This document shows positions 22,901-33,338 of a DNA stretch of 35,264 nucleotides, in pieces (the stretch's first letter is position 1; every line of letters starts with the position of its first letter). The notes under the pieces were generated by a model. The model was not told the DNA's origin. It searched no databases and saw only the letters and a list, made by a program, of their open reading frames with translations. Source of the stretch: Catenaria anguillulae PL171 (taxonomy: Eukaryota; Blastocladiomycota; Blastocladiomycetes; Blastocladiales; Catenariaceae). The DNA is taken from NCBI GenBank assembly GCA_002102555.1, contig MCFL01000251.1, positions 1 through 35,264 on the forward strand, given 5' to 3'. The translations under genes and the position numbers were made by a program.

Positions 22901-24244
22901 GCACATGTGGCGACGATATCGTTGGTTTCCGTCTTGACGAGCTTGGCAAGCTGGTCCACATCGGCGGTCGACAAGCGGACCGCGGGCGGGCGCAGCGACT
23001 GGTACACGTTGAGCTTGACTTGCCAGGACGGGCACCGCGGGATGGTGGCCAGGGCTTTGGCCGTGAGGACGGCTTGCGATTTCGGGTCTGAGGCGGCCAA
23101 TGCGGTCCACAATGACGCAAACACAGATCGCGCGAGCAGGGCGTTGGTCTCGTTGGAGGAGATGAGCTGGTTGGCGATCGAGGTGGCGATCGAGTCGGTG
23201 ATGATGAGGGGTTGCTCGGGTGATGCAGATGCGGCAACAGCGGGCAGGTAGGCCGTGAGGAAGGGAAGAATGACTTCCGGAGCGCGCAACAGTGCCTTTT
23301 CAGCAGTGGCAAAGACGGTCGACGGCGAGAGATGTTTCAAGAGCGGGGCGAGCTTGTGCTGTTTCATGTCAAGATATGGTACGTCAGTAAGAGAGGTTCA
23401 TCGAAGGCAAAAATGAAAAAAAAAGGAAACAGGGTTGTCGAGAAAAGCGAACGCAACGTACGAAAACCGACTTGGGAGCAGCCAACTTGCACAAGACGAG
23501 GTGCTTGAGTACCACTTCGGTCCACTTGTCTTCCCATTGCGCATGCCCAACGACCAATACCCGTGCCAATTCGGCCAACGCGCCATGAATCACTGTCAAA
23601 TCCTGGCCGAGCTGATCCGCCAAGACCCACTGAGCAACCTTGGGTGCCAATTGGCGACCCGCTGCGCTTGTCCAAAGGAACTTTGTGCCGGAAAACACAT
23701 TGACAAACTTGGTGACCGTCTCACCCGAACTTGTTGTCGAGGTCCGGGCAGCATCCGGATGATGCAGCGCCATGCCCACAAGGTTGCAATGAATTGCAAA
23801 CAGCTTTGCCGGCATGCTCTCGCCCAAGACTCGAATGCACTCGACGACAAACTGATCGGCGTACAGAATGGATGCCAGCGGAACCAAGTAGGATGCCTTT
23901 CCACCACTTGCCGGCTTGACAATGATTGCATCGACCGACTTGACGGTAGCCTCAATCAGGGCCATGCGAGACTTGCCCGTGGCAGCAGCGAGCGCCAACC
24001 GAAGCACCTCGACTGGATCGGCACGGTCCCGCTTCGACAACACGGCATAACGATGGATCACGAGCGGGAGAAGCGACCGAATAACGTCTGGTTGAAGCAC
24101 ACGCGGGTCGTGCTCATCGCACAAGGGGGCGTATTCGTCGGCGATCCATGCGTGGAGGGCTTGGCCGCCGCATGTGGAGCCTGCGAGGTGCAGCAGGTAC
24201 GGGGTCGGGTCAGCAGCGACGGGGTCGCCGTTGGTATCGGCCAT
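16976..24244 (-). CDS. GCN1: GCN1, ribosome-bound activator of the eIF2-alpha kinase GCN2
   Basis: Giant HEAT-repeat scaffold that binds stalled or collided ribosomes and relays uncharged-tRNA stress to GCN2. Minus-strand exons 24244-23462, 23358-21478, 21384-20140 and 20056-16976 join in phase 0 to 2329 residues. Introns are 103, 93 and 83 nt (GTACGT, GTACGT, GTACGC). The N-terminal half is divergent HEAT repeats with an Ala/Lys-rich insert (GAGGKKTAAAAATAAAA, about 21915-21980). The most conserved block is the eEF3-like region: LFEPWLIIITPALLNLFSD across the last junction, WRTKKASVELLSSMAYC, SGAAQGLSEVLAALGKEH, DPSWRIRQSSVQLLGDML. An acidic insert (DSDDSDSDSDDDE, about 18770-18810) follows. 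It is roughly 340 residues shorter than yeast GCN1, mostly outside the eEF3-like part. ATG 24244 is the first good start; a frame upstream (MAKSKREFEKEF at about 24390) might be an earlier exon. Confidence 0.93.
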
Positions 24245-24753
24245 GTTTTGCGTGCAAACGGGGTCAAGAAGAATGGTTGTCCGTCGGCGGCAGCTGAGAA
24301 GTCGCACTGACGAGAAATTTCATGGACTAATGGACTTGTTGGCCCAGTCGCATTGAACTCTTTCTCAAATTCTCTCTTCGACTTGGCCATAATGTTTGTC
24401 TCTCGCCGTGGGCCATGTGTTGTGCCGATCGTTCCATGCCTATTCCTCAACCCTTCCTGCTCACGTGCCCCAACCACGGCACCTCGATCGCTCCCCGTTT
24501 TACTCACAGTCAAGGTCACGCACAGAGTTGTCCGCACCGAAAAGCTGGCCCCCAAGTTCCAGCGTCTTCGATTCCCACACTCTTCCTGACAGACGCGTAC
24601 ATCTACAGCAGTAACTCATAGTCAAATCGGCGACTAAGGATCAGCCACCACACACATGGCACGACACGACGCGTAGCGCTCATTGTCACTTTGCGCATTC
24701 CCATGTCAAACGTCTGCCAATCGTTTTCCCCAGTACCCCATTAGACAAGCACA
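24245..24753. other. Shared upstream region of GCN1 and the 671-residue orphan
   Basis: 509 bp between head-to-head genes, a likely bidirectional promoter. On the minus strand it holds a short frame beginning MAKSKREFEKEFNATG (ATG near 24390) with a GTCAGT donor-like site near 24313 and a CTTCTCAG acceptor-like site near 24295. That could be a leader exon of GCN1, but I cannot confirm it. No other gene is seen. Confidence 0.4.
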
Positions 24754-26841
24754 ATGGAGGATGCTCAAGGGCCACCCCCTGAGTGCGCAACTGCATTGCC
24801 AGACTGTCAAGACGTTGGCGCATTTCTGTCCGCATCTCAGCCACAATACCACGCCTACGTCAAGGGTCGGCGACTTCGCCCGCTCGCAGCACACAGCCGG
24901 CCCTCACTCGGCAACGCTGGTTTGCATATCCCACCCATTGGTTCTCTGAGCCAAGACCACCCGAGCTTTACATCCACCTCTGTCGCGCCAGCACCTGCCT
25001 CGTCCATCGACTCTGGCCTCGCTGGCTCACTCGGATCGATTGAACGCAAACTCGACCAATCGCCTTCCTTTGACACATCGTCGGCCAGTCAACTAGCGGC
25101 AGAAAACACGAGAACGAGCACCGCGACAGTTGCTGGGTCTGCAAGACGGGGTCCCAGGGCATCGTCATCTGGACCACCAAGAGCCTTTGCTACTCGCTTC
25201 AGTAAGAGCCTACTCGAATCACACCCTGTTTCCAAAAACACGGCTGACAGCAAAATGGAGACATCAACCAGACCGATCGTCATGCGCAAGGGGACCCCGT
25301 GCGCCTCGCGTGAAATGGTATAGACATTGAAAAGTGACTCACAAAGCATATTCAAGCACCTGACATTCCTCTTGACGTGTGAATCCCAGGAACCCACCAC
25401 TGCGGCCATCATTGAAGAACCGAACGACCCAACCCCAACTGTACCTCCGACAACTGCCCTGCATCGTCCCCCAACTCCTGGTGTGACCCCATCAAGCATT
25501 CAGGTTGCTCCAGCAGAAAAGGTTTCCCAAGCATTTCACACTGCGCTTACCGAAGCACAGACCCGCGAAAACACCATGATCAACACCCGTCGTATTCCGC
25601 CCAATTTGGACGAAATCAACAAATCGCTTGGTCTAGAAGGCTCTGTCCCTGTCGACAGCACAAGCGACTCGGTCGAGGACGGCGAAAAAGAGGAGGATGC
25701 TCCGGTTGACGCAGAAGGCAAAGTGCACTGGCGGCAACGGTTGGCGTCTCATCGGACCATTTCTCAGGCAACAATGACAACGACAACGAGCATACTTGAG
25801 GATGAGGAGTATGAGAGCGACATGTGTGGTGGGGACAGTCGGGGAGATGCAGCGAGCAAGGACCAGCCCAAGGAACCGGTGGCGACACCTCTCCTGCTTC
25901 AAGTCTCTGAAAAGCCGACGGTCGTTGTTGTGCCTGCTGTGACCGTGTCGGAGCCACTCCCTGCTGTGCAGACATCATCAGTTCTCAATGAGCCCACACC
26001 TCCGGTATCCCCGCAAATCATTAAACTCATTCCTGACTCGCTCCTCTTGTCTCCTCCGCAAGGCCCGCCCGAGCCCATTGTGACATCGCTCCCACCTGTC
26101 GCTGACCTTGTCGACATTCCTCTTAATAACCCATCCACCCTCGCCGCCTCGTCGTCCAACATTGCCGCCCACGCCAAGCTCGGGGACGTGCACCACCAAG
26201 AAATGCACATTGTGACCGCTGCCGACACGACCGATCTGTCGTACTCGTCACTTTCCGAGTTCCCAACCGCACGCGCCGTCTTGCCGGTACAACCAACACC
26301 CACAGTGCACACGTCCAACTTGGACGCCTGCCCATCGGTCAAGGTTCAACGCCCACCGTCATCCAAACTCGCGCTAACCATTCACGAGCTCATGAACCAA
26401 CGCAAGCAAGCATCAACCAAGGAATCCCAGTCCCTCCCGGCCGCCGCAATCGACCGCCGCGACTCTGCGCTCGCACGGTCAAACTCGTCTGTGAAACCCG
26501 GCATGCGCGAAACCGTTGCGCGCATTTTGCAGTCGACTCTGTCGCGGTCGTCAGCATCGTCATCCACAGACGTGGCAGCGTCTGATGTCCAGGGAGTCGA
26601 CCGCGGCAGCGGTGTGAATGCGCCTGTGGATACCGTGCCCGTGATGGATGTTGGGTCGTCGTCGCCCAACGCGTCAGTCCGTTCCATTGCTCCATCGCAC
26701 AAGTCACGCACCGCAAGTAATGCCAGCAGTCGGACAAAGAGGAGATGGTGGGCGAGGTTGTTTGGTGGAATCGGCGGCGAAATGGGACAAGGAGCCGCTG
26801 CGATGAGCGGTCAAGAGCGTCCAGATGGCCAGGTCAATTGA
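24754..26841 (+). CDS. Unrecognised Ser/Thr/Pro-rich protein with a basic-aromatic C-terminus
   Basis: Family not recognised. Two exons, 24754-25317 and 25390-26841, join in phase 0 across a 72-nt intron (GTATAG...ATCCCAG), giving 671 residues. Almost the whole protein looks disordered: Ser, Thr, Pro and Ala predominate, with acidic patches (DSVEDGEKEEDAPVD) and scattered basic Ser motifs (RRDSALARSNSS) of the kind kinases use. The only compact element is near the end, SSRTKRRWWARLFGGIGG, a basic-aromatic amphipathic stretch that could bind membrane. No signal peptide or membrane helix is visible. It is divergent from GCN1. Function is unknown; a signalling or cytoskeletal adaptor is only a guess. 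Confidence 0.7.
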
Positions 26842-28185
26842 CATGTTGTTGCGATGAGGTGGCTGACTGGTTGACGTCGCGAGTTGGTGTCATGCTGCCT
26901 TCCAGTGGTGATTTATTCCTTGAGACCTGATTTGGGTCTACTCTTTCGCTTGCCCTCACGGAGTTGTTTCGGTTGCTCTGTACCAGATGTACTGATCTGT
27001 GCTCCTCCATCGTGCAATCACGGAGCAATCCCTCATAAAGCAAGGCAAGGTACCGGTCATCATCATTTCGGAGGGGCCAATGCTGTTGAAATTATTTAAA
27101 TACCTCCGAGAGACGTTCAACGTCATATTCGCGTTTGATGCAAGCCGAGTTGCAAGCCAAGTGAGATGATGTGAGAGGGACGACGTTGCCGACACGAGGA
27201 CACTGACGTAAGTAAGATCCCGCTAACGTTCGCAGGTAGATGCATACGCGCGAGCCAAAAGATTGGCCATTCGCGTGGCGGCATGGGTCAACAATAGGAA
27301 CATGCCATGATTCGACATGTATCGTCATCGGCTGTCGAGCTATGTAAACGTAACACGGTACCGGTCGTGGTTCGCTCGTTGGCTTCACGGGCAGCCGTGT
27401 CTGAGTTTGGTGAAGACGCGTTTAATCGTGGCTGGTTCCCATTCCGTCCCATTCTTCCGAGTCGAATACGCCGAGCTCGCTCGGATGGTCACTGCTGAAT
27501 GTGAATCCGCGCATTGTTCCTTGAACGGAATCGGCTCGCCTTTGACCCGTTTATACGCAAGTGGGACCATCCGACCGATCCGACCGCTAGCGTATACGGC
27601 GCGGCAGTGAAGCAATGCAGTATCGCGGTAATTCGTGGCCGGCAAAATGGGTCAAGGTTGAGAATCATGATTACTCTGCAATGATTGTGGAACAGTCTTC
27701 TTTGTGACGGGATCAATCAATCGTCTACATTTGAGTCAATTTCGCAGAAATAGACGACAAACAGCTCACCATTTGCGCCTCGCATTCATGAATTCCTGGC
27801 GTGACCTTGTGCATGTCCGCTACATACCTTCTGCATCCACCCCCACTGTGTGGCACCGATCCCATCCCATTCGGAGATGTCCCACACCCTTCTTAACCGA
27901 GTCCCTTGGCATCCGGACCTACAGGATCCACCTTGAGGTGCATTTGTGCACGAAGAAGGGTGGCCTGGGTACAAATACTGAGGTTTCCCCCCTGCCCCTC
28001 ATCTCCCAATCTGCTCCAATAAATCCACTCCAGAAATTTCGGCTTCTGTAGATCAGAGCCTTCTCCTCCTCCTTTTCCTTTTGTAGATCAACTCATTTGC
28101 CAACGGCTAGATTGCCCTTGACCTCCGCATCTAATCCGACCCACACTCGCATTCGCTCCTCGATACAAGTGCTCATTTGTCCATC
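26842..28185. other. Non-coding region upstream of the LPMO gene
   Basis: 1.34 kb with no supported gene and lower GC than its neighbours, including an ATTATTTAAATA stretch near 27090-27101. The final ~150 bp are C/T-rich (GAGCCTTCTCCTCCTCCTTT near 28055), typical of a fungal promoter or leader before 28186. Short frames on both strands show no homology. Confidence 0.45.
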
Positions 28186-29311
28186 ATGACCTCCTTCAAC
28201 CTCGTTTCACTTCTCGCCCTTGTCGCACTGGTTGCCACATCGGTCAATGCACACATGATGATGTCTGGTGCGCACCCGTTCTTTCATGTTTCTGTTGTTT
28301 CCCACCACATTTACCTGCAGCTGATCTGTGTCGAACTATCACTCGCGTCTCACAGACCCCGCTCCTCGCCAGTCCAAAGGCAACCCCGGCCCCGGTGGTC
28401 AGATCGACTTTGACTACCCGTCCCCACTTGGTACATTCCCGTGCAAGGGTTATCCCGCACAAGCCCCTGTCAAGACTGTCGCCGCTGGCTCCTCGCTCCC
28501 GATCACCTTGTCTGGCGGCGCTCCGCACGACGGCGGCCATTGCCAATTTGCGCTCTCGTACGACGGCGACAAGACCTTTGTTGTCATCAACACCATCATT
28601 CGTGAATGCATGCGCCGCTCCAACCCATTCCAGACGACCATCACGATTCCGGCCACGGCTCCGTCGGGCAAGGCGACGCTCGCCTGGACTTGGGTAAGTT
28701 TCCATCTTTCTTGACTCACATCATGCCAGGAACTTGAACCGAGACTAATCATGAAAACATAGATCAACGCTGTCGGAAATCGCGAATACTACATGTCATG
28801 CGCGGATATCCAAATCACGGGCGGATCGGGCCCCTCCGGGTCGCTCTCTGGTCCCGAATTGCTGGTCGCTCACTTGCCTGGCTTCAACCAGTTTTCGTTC
28901 CCCGAATTTGGAGGCAACTCGCCCGACCGGCGCGAGCTGTTCGACCAGCGCCGCACTATCACAGTCCGCGGCAACGGCCAGTCCTCGGGTGGCGGCGGTA
29001 GCGGCAACCGTCCTCAACCTCCCGCGCCTCAACCGCAACCGCCCACGCGCCCTCAACCTCCTCAGCAACCGCCCACTCGCCCGCAGCCGCCGCAGCAACC
29101 GTCGCCGCGTCCGCAACCGCCCGCCAAGGACCAACTCGATGGTGGCGATGCAGGCGCGGCTTGTACCGCTGGCCAGCTCAAGTGTACCAAGGGCGGGCAA
29201 GCGTACATGGTGTGCAACTTTGGCAAGTTCCTTGAGATGCCGCTGGCGGCCGGAACAAAGTGCGAGGCTGGCACGAACGCTGGCGAGATCAAGATTGCTG
29301 CTGCCAGGTAA
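28186..29311 (+). CDS. Secreted AA11-type lytic polysaccharide monooxygenase with CBM19-like tail
   Basis: Predicted copper enzyme that oxidatively cleaves chitin outside the cell. Exons 28186-28267, 28356-28693 and 28763-29311 give 322 residues; introns are 28268-28355 (GTGCGC) and 28694-28762 (GTAAGT). Residues 1-22 form a signal peptide ending VNA, so the mature protein starts with His (HMMMSDPAPR), the first copper ligand. The second His lies in SGGAPHDGGHCQFAL, and the axial Tyr is probably in GNREYYMSCADIQITG, a hallmark of AA11. FPCKGYP and TLAWTWINAVGN also match. After about residue 180 come a Gly/Ser stretch and a Pro/Gln/Arg linker (RPQPPQQPP repeats). The tail CTAGQLKCTKGGQAYMVC...GTKC has the Cys spacing of the CBM19 chitin-binding module. 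Activity and regioselectivity are inferred from family only. Confidence 0.88.
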
Positions 29312-29780
29312 ATGAGAAGCCGGGAATGTGACTGTACCAATCGCTTGGTGGATTTGAATTCCCATCCTTAAATGATTTCTGTTCATATGTCCTCTGGTTA
29401 TTGTTTCTTTTCCTGTTCTATGTTACTTCTGCACAGGCCGTCCGTGCTTCATTTCCATTGTGGTATACGTACATGTGTCCTTGTCCAAGCACGAGATCAG
29501 ACTGGCAGGCCTTTTTTACTCGCAGCTGACGTTTTCTGGAGTTTGTGGACTCTCTTCCACGGGTCTTTGTGTGCGGTGTCGACCAGTCCGCGCTTCAACT
29601 CGAAGTCGCGTCAAATCGACAGACTTTTTTTTCCGATCTGATGTGTGTTTCGCAAATCAGATGGCGACCAAAGCAATACATGTTTACTCGCAGGCCTCTC
29701 CATACTATGTATACGTATTTTCTTTATCAATGAACCTGGTTTCGAAGCCCATCATCACAATGCAACCAATTCAACCAACC
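29312..29780. other. Intergenic region between LPMO and HSCB
   Basis: 469 bp in which I see no gene, though the HSCB frame is open further upstream than its likely start. A TATA-like GTATACGTATTTTC lies near 29708-29721, about 60 bp before the preferred ATG. Confidence 0.4.
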
Positions 29781-30851
29781 ATGTCTTTCTCTGTTGTGAC
29801 GCGAGCCATTCGCTCGGCCGCCTTCGTCCCTGCCCGGAACTGGCATCACCAGGTCGGCCGTATTCGGCCGTTCTCGACTGCCACGTCTGCCCTGTCACGG
29901 ACATTGACACGAGAATCAACCCGGTCCCTTGTTCTCCCACGACATGCGCAACCAACGACCATGTCCGTGCATTCTCGCCCCGGTGTCATTCGGCGATACT
30001 CTGACCACTCGGCCGCCAAACAACCTATCGTCGGCAGTAGCCGTCTTGGCCATCATACCTGCCCTGCTTGCCACATGGCGTTGATTCCGGTCACTTCCCC
30101 GCTCTGTCCAATCTGCTCGCGACCGCTCCCACTGCATCCGTCGACATCGTATTTCGAGCTCTTGCTTCCCGCATCCCACAATCTCGAGCAGCTGCCCACA
30201 GCCTTGGATTTGTACAACCTGGACCTTGCTGCCGTCAAGCGGCACTTTTTGACGATTCAGCGTGCCATTCATCCCGACAAGCTCGTTGGCCAGGTGACCG
30301 AAGTCAAGGACGTTGCCGATGCGACGAGTGCAAAGGTGAACAAGGCGCTGGATGTGGTTGGCAAGGACCGGGTTGCCAGGGGCGAGTATTTGGTATGTTT
30401 TTGCGTCCGTCTTTGCCATGTAATCTTGCCCTCGTACACGGCTGACTAACTCTCGGGACGCACCCAACAATAGCTGCAACTTCTCGGCATTCCAATCACC
30501 GAATCCGATTCCAGTGCCGACACAGACTCGCCTGCCTCGTCCACACCCATGACGTCGCCAGATTTGCTCATGTTCATCATGGAAACCCGCGAGCAGATTC
30601 AAGATGCTGAATCGCCTGCCGACCTTGACGCAGTCCAGCAAGAGGTTGCTGTGGTCATGGAGGAGGCCATCAAGGACTTTGAGGCGGCGCTGAGCCAGCT
30701 GCCAAACCCGTTAGCGCCCGGAATCGACTTGTCGAGCGTGAACGGGGGAGCCGGGGCGGGTAAGGAGGCAAAGGAGGCGGCGGCCAGGGTCAGGTACTTC
30801 AGGAATGTGTTGAGGGCAGTCGAGGATCGGAGGGAGGAATTGGAGCGGTAA
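29781..30851 (+). CDS. HSCB: Mitochondrial iron-sulfur cluster co-chaperone HSCB/JAC1 (J-protein)
   Basis: Type III J-protein that delivers the ISCU scaffold to mitochondrial Hsp70 and stimulates its ATPase during Fe-S cluster transfer. Exons 29781-30392 and 30474-30851 (81-nt intron, GTATGT...GACTAAC...AATAG) give 329 residues. The N-terminus is Arg/Ser/Thr-rich (MSFSVVTRAIRSAAF), a presequence; in-frame ATGs at 29760 and 29730 are alternatives. A CPACH...CPICSRP pair of CxxC motifs follows, as in animal and plant HSCB but not yeast Jac1. The J-domain has YFELL, KRHFLTIQRAIHPDKL with the essential HPD, and SAKVNKALDVVGKD...RGEYL. The C-terminal helical domain (MFIMETREQIQDAESPADL) matches the ISCU-binding part. 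The long N-terminus makes it larger than human HSCB (235). Confidence 0.9.
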
Positions 30852-31037
30852 TCAATGTATGGGCACGACCCACAATTGCCAGTGTATTGTTCAATATTCT
30901 ATATTGTGGTTCAAAGCGAAGCAGCCTGATGGTCGCATTTTATTAAAGCGGAAGAAGCTGTTGGGTAGCTAGCGCGACTCAACGTGAAATGCGACATGTA
31001 AATCAGCACTTTAGTTGAGTGGATCACAGCCAATGCA

Positions 31038-32155
31038 ATGTATTCTCTACTCGCACATTGCTTGAAATGCCCATGTCGCAGTCTTGCGCTTGCCCATCCG
31101 TCTCCCCTACTTTGTCGGCAGCCGGCGCTTCCACGGCCACTAAGGTCGCGACACTTGGCTTCTGTCCCGGCCCCCGTCGCCGTTAGCCTCACAAACTCGC
31201 TCAAGGACTCGGCTATAGCCAAGCCGCTGCCGACAGACTTGGATTCGCTCGAAGCGAGTATCGGACAGCTGCTCGCCGTCGATGCATTATTGAGCCAGCC
31301 TTCGTCGACCGAGCACGCGACATCAGTGTCCTTGGGCTCTCCACCAGAAATTGTTCCTCTGCCTGCCCAGCAAAGGTTTTCCGCAGCCGAGGTGATGAAC
31401 GAGCTCAGCAAAACCGACCTCAAACGTCCGAATACAGCAGCCGTCGGTCTGTCATTTGAATTACGAACCGTCAATGTGCTGAACTCGCATCAGCCATTCA
31501 TCGTCGAACACTGTGGCAAGTCTGGAGATCAAGGTGCGAATGGTATATCATTTGAAATGTAGCGTCGCAAAAATCTCATTGTTGTTTCTTTACGCCGGCA
31601 GGAATTGATTTTCAAGGATATCTCACGTCACAATCGCTACACTCGTTGCTCACCTCATCCGCCACGAACTGCTCTCCTCTGGCGCTTCACCTCCGACACC
31701 ACCCAACCCTTGTCGCCAATCCAAACGCCATCCCAGTCCTCGGCCAATGCAAAGCTCTTTCACGCCCCGTGTCTCCAGGCCAAATCCACGGGTTTGCCGC
31801 TGTGCTTGCCGCCAGAAACCTTCGTGCGCGGACAACCCAACCACAGGCTCCAGCCTCAGCACCCTATTTCCTTGGCGTGTTTGTATGTGAGGACCGTGGA
31901 TTCACTAAAGGGTCACGACACTGGGTCTTGCGCGAATGCTCCGAGCCCATGGTCTTGATTGCTCTGCGCCAGGCCGGTGGCGACGATGTGGACGCGGTGC
32001 AGGATGTAGTCATGAATGAGGTTGCGAGACGCACGTGGCCCCAGGTAACGCACCAGAGTTGGCGTGTAGGCTTGGATGTGGATGTGAGCGGAAGCGGGCT
32101 TGCGCATCGATTGGGTTTGTGTGAGCATGATGATGAAAGTGCAGCAAGGGCGTGA
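31038..32155 (+). CDS. Unrecognised protein with mitochondrial-type N-terminus
   Basis: Family not recognised. Exons 31038-31533 and 31602-32155 join in phase 1 across a 68-nt intron (GTGCGA...CGGCAG) to give 349 residues. The first ~45 residues are rich in Leu, Arg, Ser and Pro and lack acids (CPCRSLALAHPSPLL, PLRSRHLASV), which fits a mitochondrial presequence. A mid-region SPGQIHGFAAVLAARNLRA and a C-terminal part (YFLGVFVCEDRGFTKGSRHW, SEPMVLIALRQAGG) look folded. It follows HSCB on the same strand by 186 bp and converges on the ABHD11-like gene. No motif tells its function. Confidence 0.7.
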
Positions 32156-32173
32156 TTGTTACAAGTGTATTGT

Positions 32174-32179
32174 AATAAA
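32174..32179 (+). terminator. AATAAA polyadenylation signal
   Basis: Exact hexamer beginning 19 nt after the stop at 32153-32155, in the 41-bp gap before the stop of the convergent ABHD11-like gene. It suits the plus-strand gene. Confidence 0.45.
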
Positions 32180-32196
32180 GGGGGGAGTGGAATGAA

Positions 32197-33338
32197 TCAA
32201 GGAGATTCGGTGCGTTTGAGCCAGTCTGTCACAATGTCGACAAATTCGGTGGGACGTTCTGCATGAGGCCAGTGCCCGCAGCCCTCCATGGTGGCCACCT
32301 CAGCTTGAGGGAACAAGTTCATGAGCGTTGCAAGGTGCGAGTTGGGCAGGTAGCCGGACCGAGAGCCGCGAATAAACAGGGCTGGTTGCGAGTACACGGG
32401 AGCAGATTGCGAGGCAGTGGGCGAGATGAGGTCAAAGTTCCACATGGATGGAACAAAAGAGGCAATGCCCGACAGGTTGATGCGGAACTTGAGGTGGCCA
32501 GTGGGTGTGGAGACGAGGTTGGTCAAGAGGAACAAGCGGATTCGTTCATCCTGGTAAACTTGCATGATTAGTCCCCCCCCCCCTCCGGAAAAAGCTCGAG
32601 GAAAGTTGGTCAAACTGGTACACCATGTAAACGTACAGGAACATGACTCGCCAAATACGCTTCTGCTTCCTTGCGCCTCGTCACTTCCATCCGATCCAGC
32701 TCCTGCATGGCCCCCAAATACCCAGCAAATGTATTCAACCCATTTGGAGCCGATACGGGAGAAACATCCACCACAATGAGCCGACTGTACAGCTCTGGCT
32801 GTGCAACTGCCGCTGTCATAGCCACCCGCCCGCCCATGGAATGTCCACACAAGATGGCTGACGATGCGCCCAAGTCCTTGGCTACCAACTGATCCACGTC
32901 CTTGGCCATGATGGCGTAATCCATGTGCTTTGAGTGTGGCGACAGCCCGTGGTTGCGCAAATCCACCGGCATGACGCGATGGCCACAGGCTTGGGCAAGT
33001 TGCCGGCCGATCCCGCGCCAGTTTTGCTTGGATCCAAACAGCCCGTGCAGGATGAGGAGCGGCTCGTGTGGAGAAAAGTGGCCATGGCCTTGGTCATCGG
33101 CCGGGATGGCTCCACGGAGAGATGTTCCGGCAGGCTCGTGAATGTCGGCGGCGAGCGGGACCGTTGGAGTCGTCCGGCTGCTGTAAGGACGACGTCGAAC
33201 TGATGATGTGCTGAATAAAGACGATGTCGAGAATGGCGATGGAACCAAGAGGCGATTCACAAACCGCGACACATGACCCACGAAATAGGTCCGATACCCA
33301 TTCATATTGGCATGCACATGTAGCACACGAGAATACAT
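32197..33338 (-). CDS. Mitochondrial alpha/beta hydrolase, ABHD11-like
   Basis: Serine hydrolase of the ABHD11/YbfF group; animal ABHD11 is a mitochondrial matrix enzyme, while the substrate here is unknown. Minus-strand exons 33338-32637 and 32550-32197 join in phase 0 across an 86-nt intron (GTACGT...CTAATCATGCAAGTTTACCAG) to give 351 residues. ATG 33305 is an alternative start. The N-terminus is basic and Ser-rich (LLVPSPFSTSSLFSTSS, RRRPYSSR). Core motifs: LLILHGLFGSKQNWRGIG (oxyanion region), VDLRNHGLSPHS, the nucleophile elbow GHSMGG, LIVVDVSPVSAP with the likely acid Asp, and GCGHWPHAERP with the catalytic His. The usual GxSDY near the C-terminus reads SRSGY here. Length is close to animal ABHD11. 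Confidence 0.88.

Noticed and set aside
24300-24392. MAKSKREFEKEFNATG frame as first exon of GCN1
   Set aside because: Splice-like sites exist, but the 24244 start already aligns with the expected N-terminal length; not strong enough to call.
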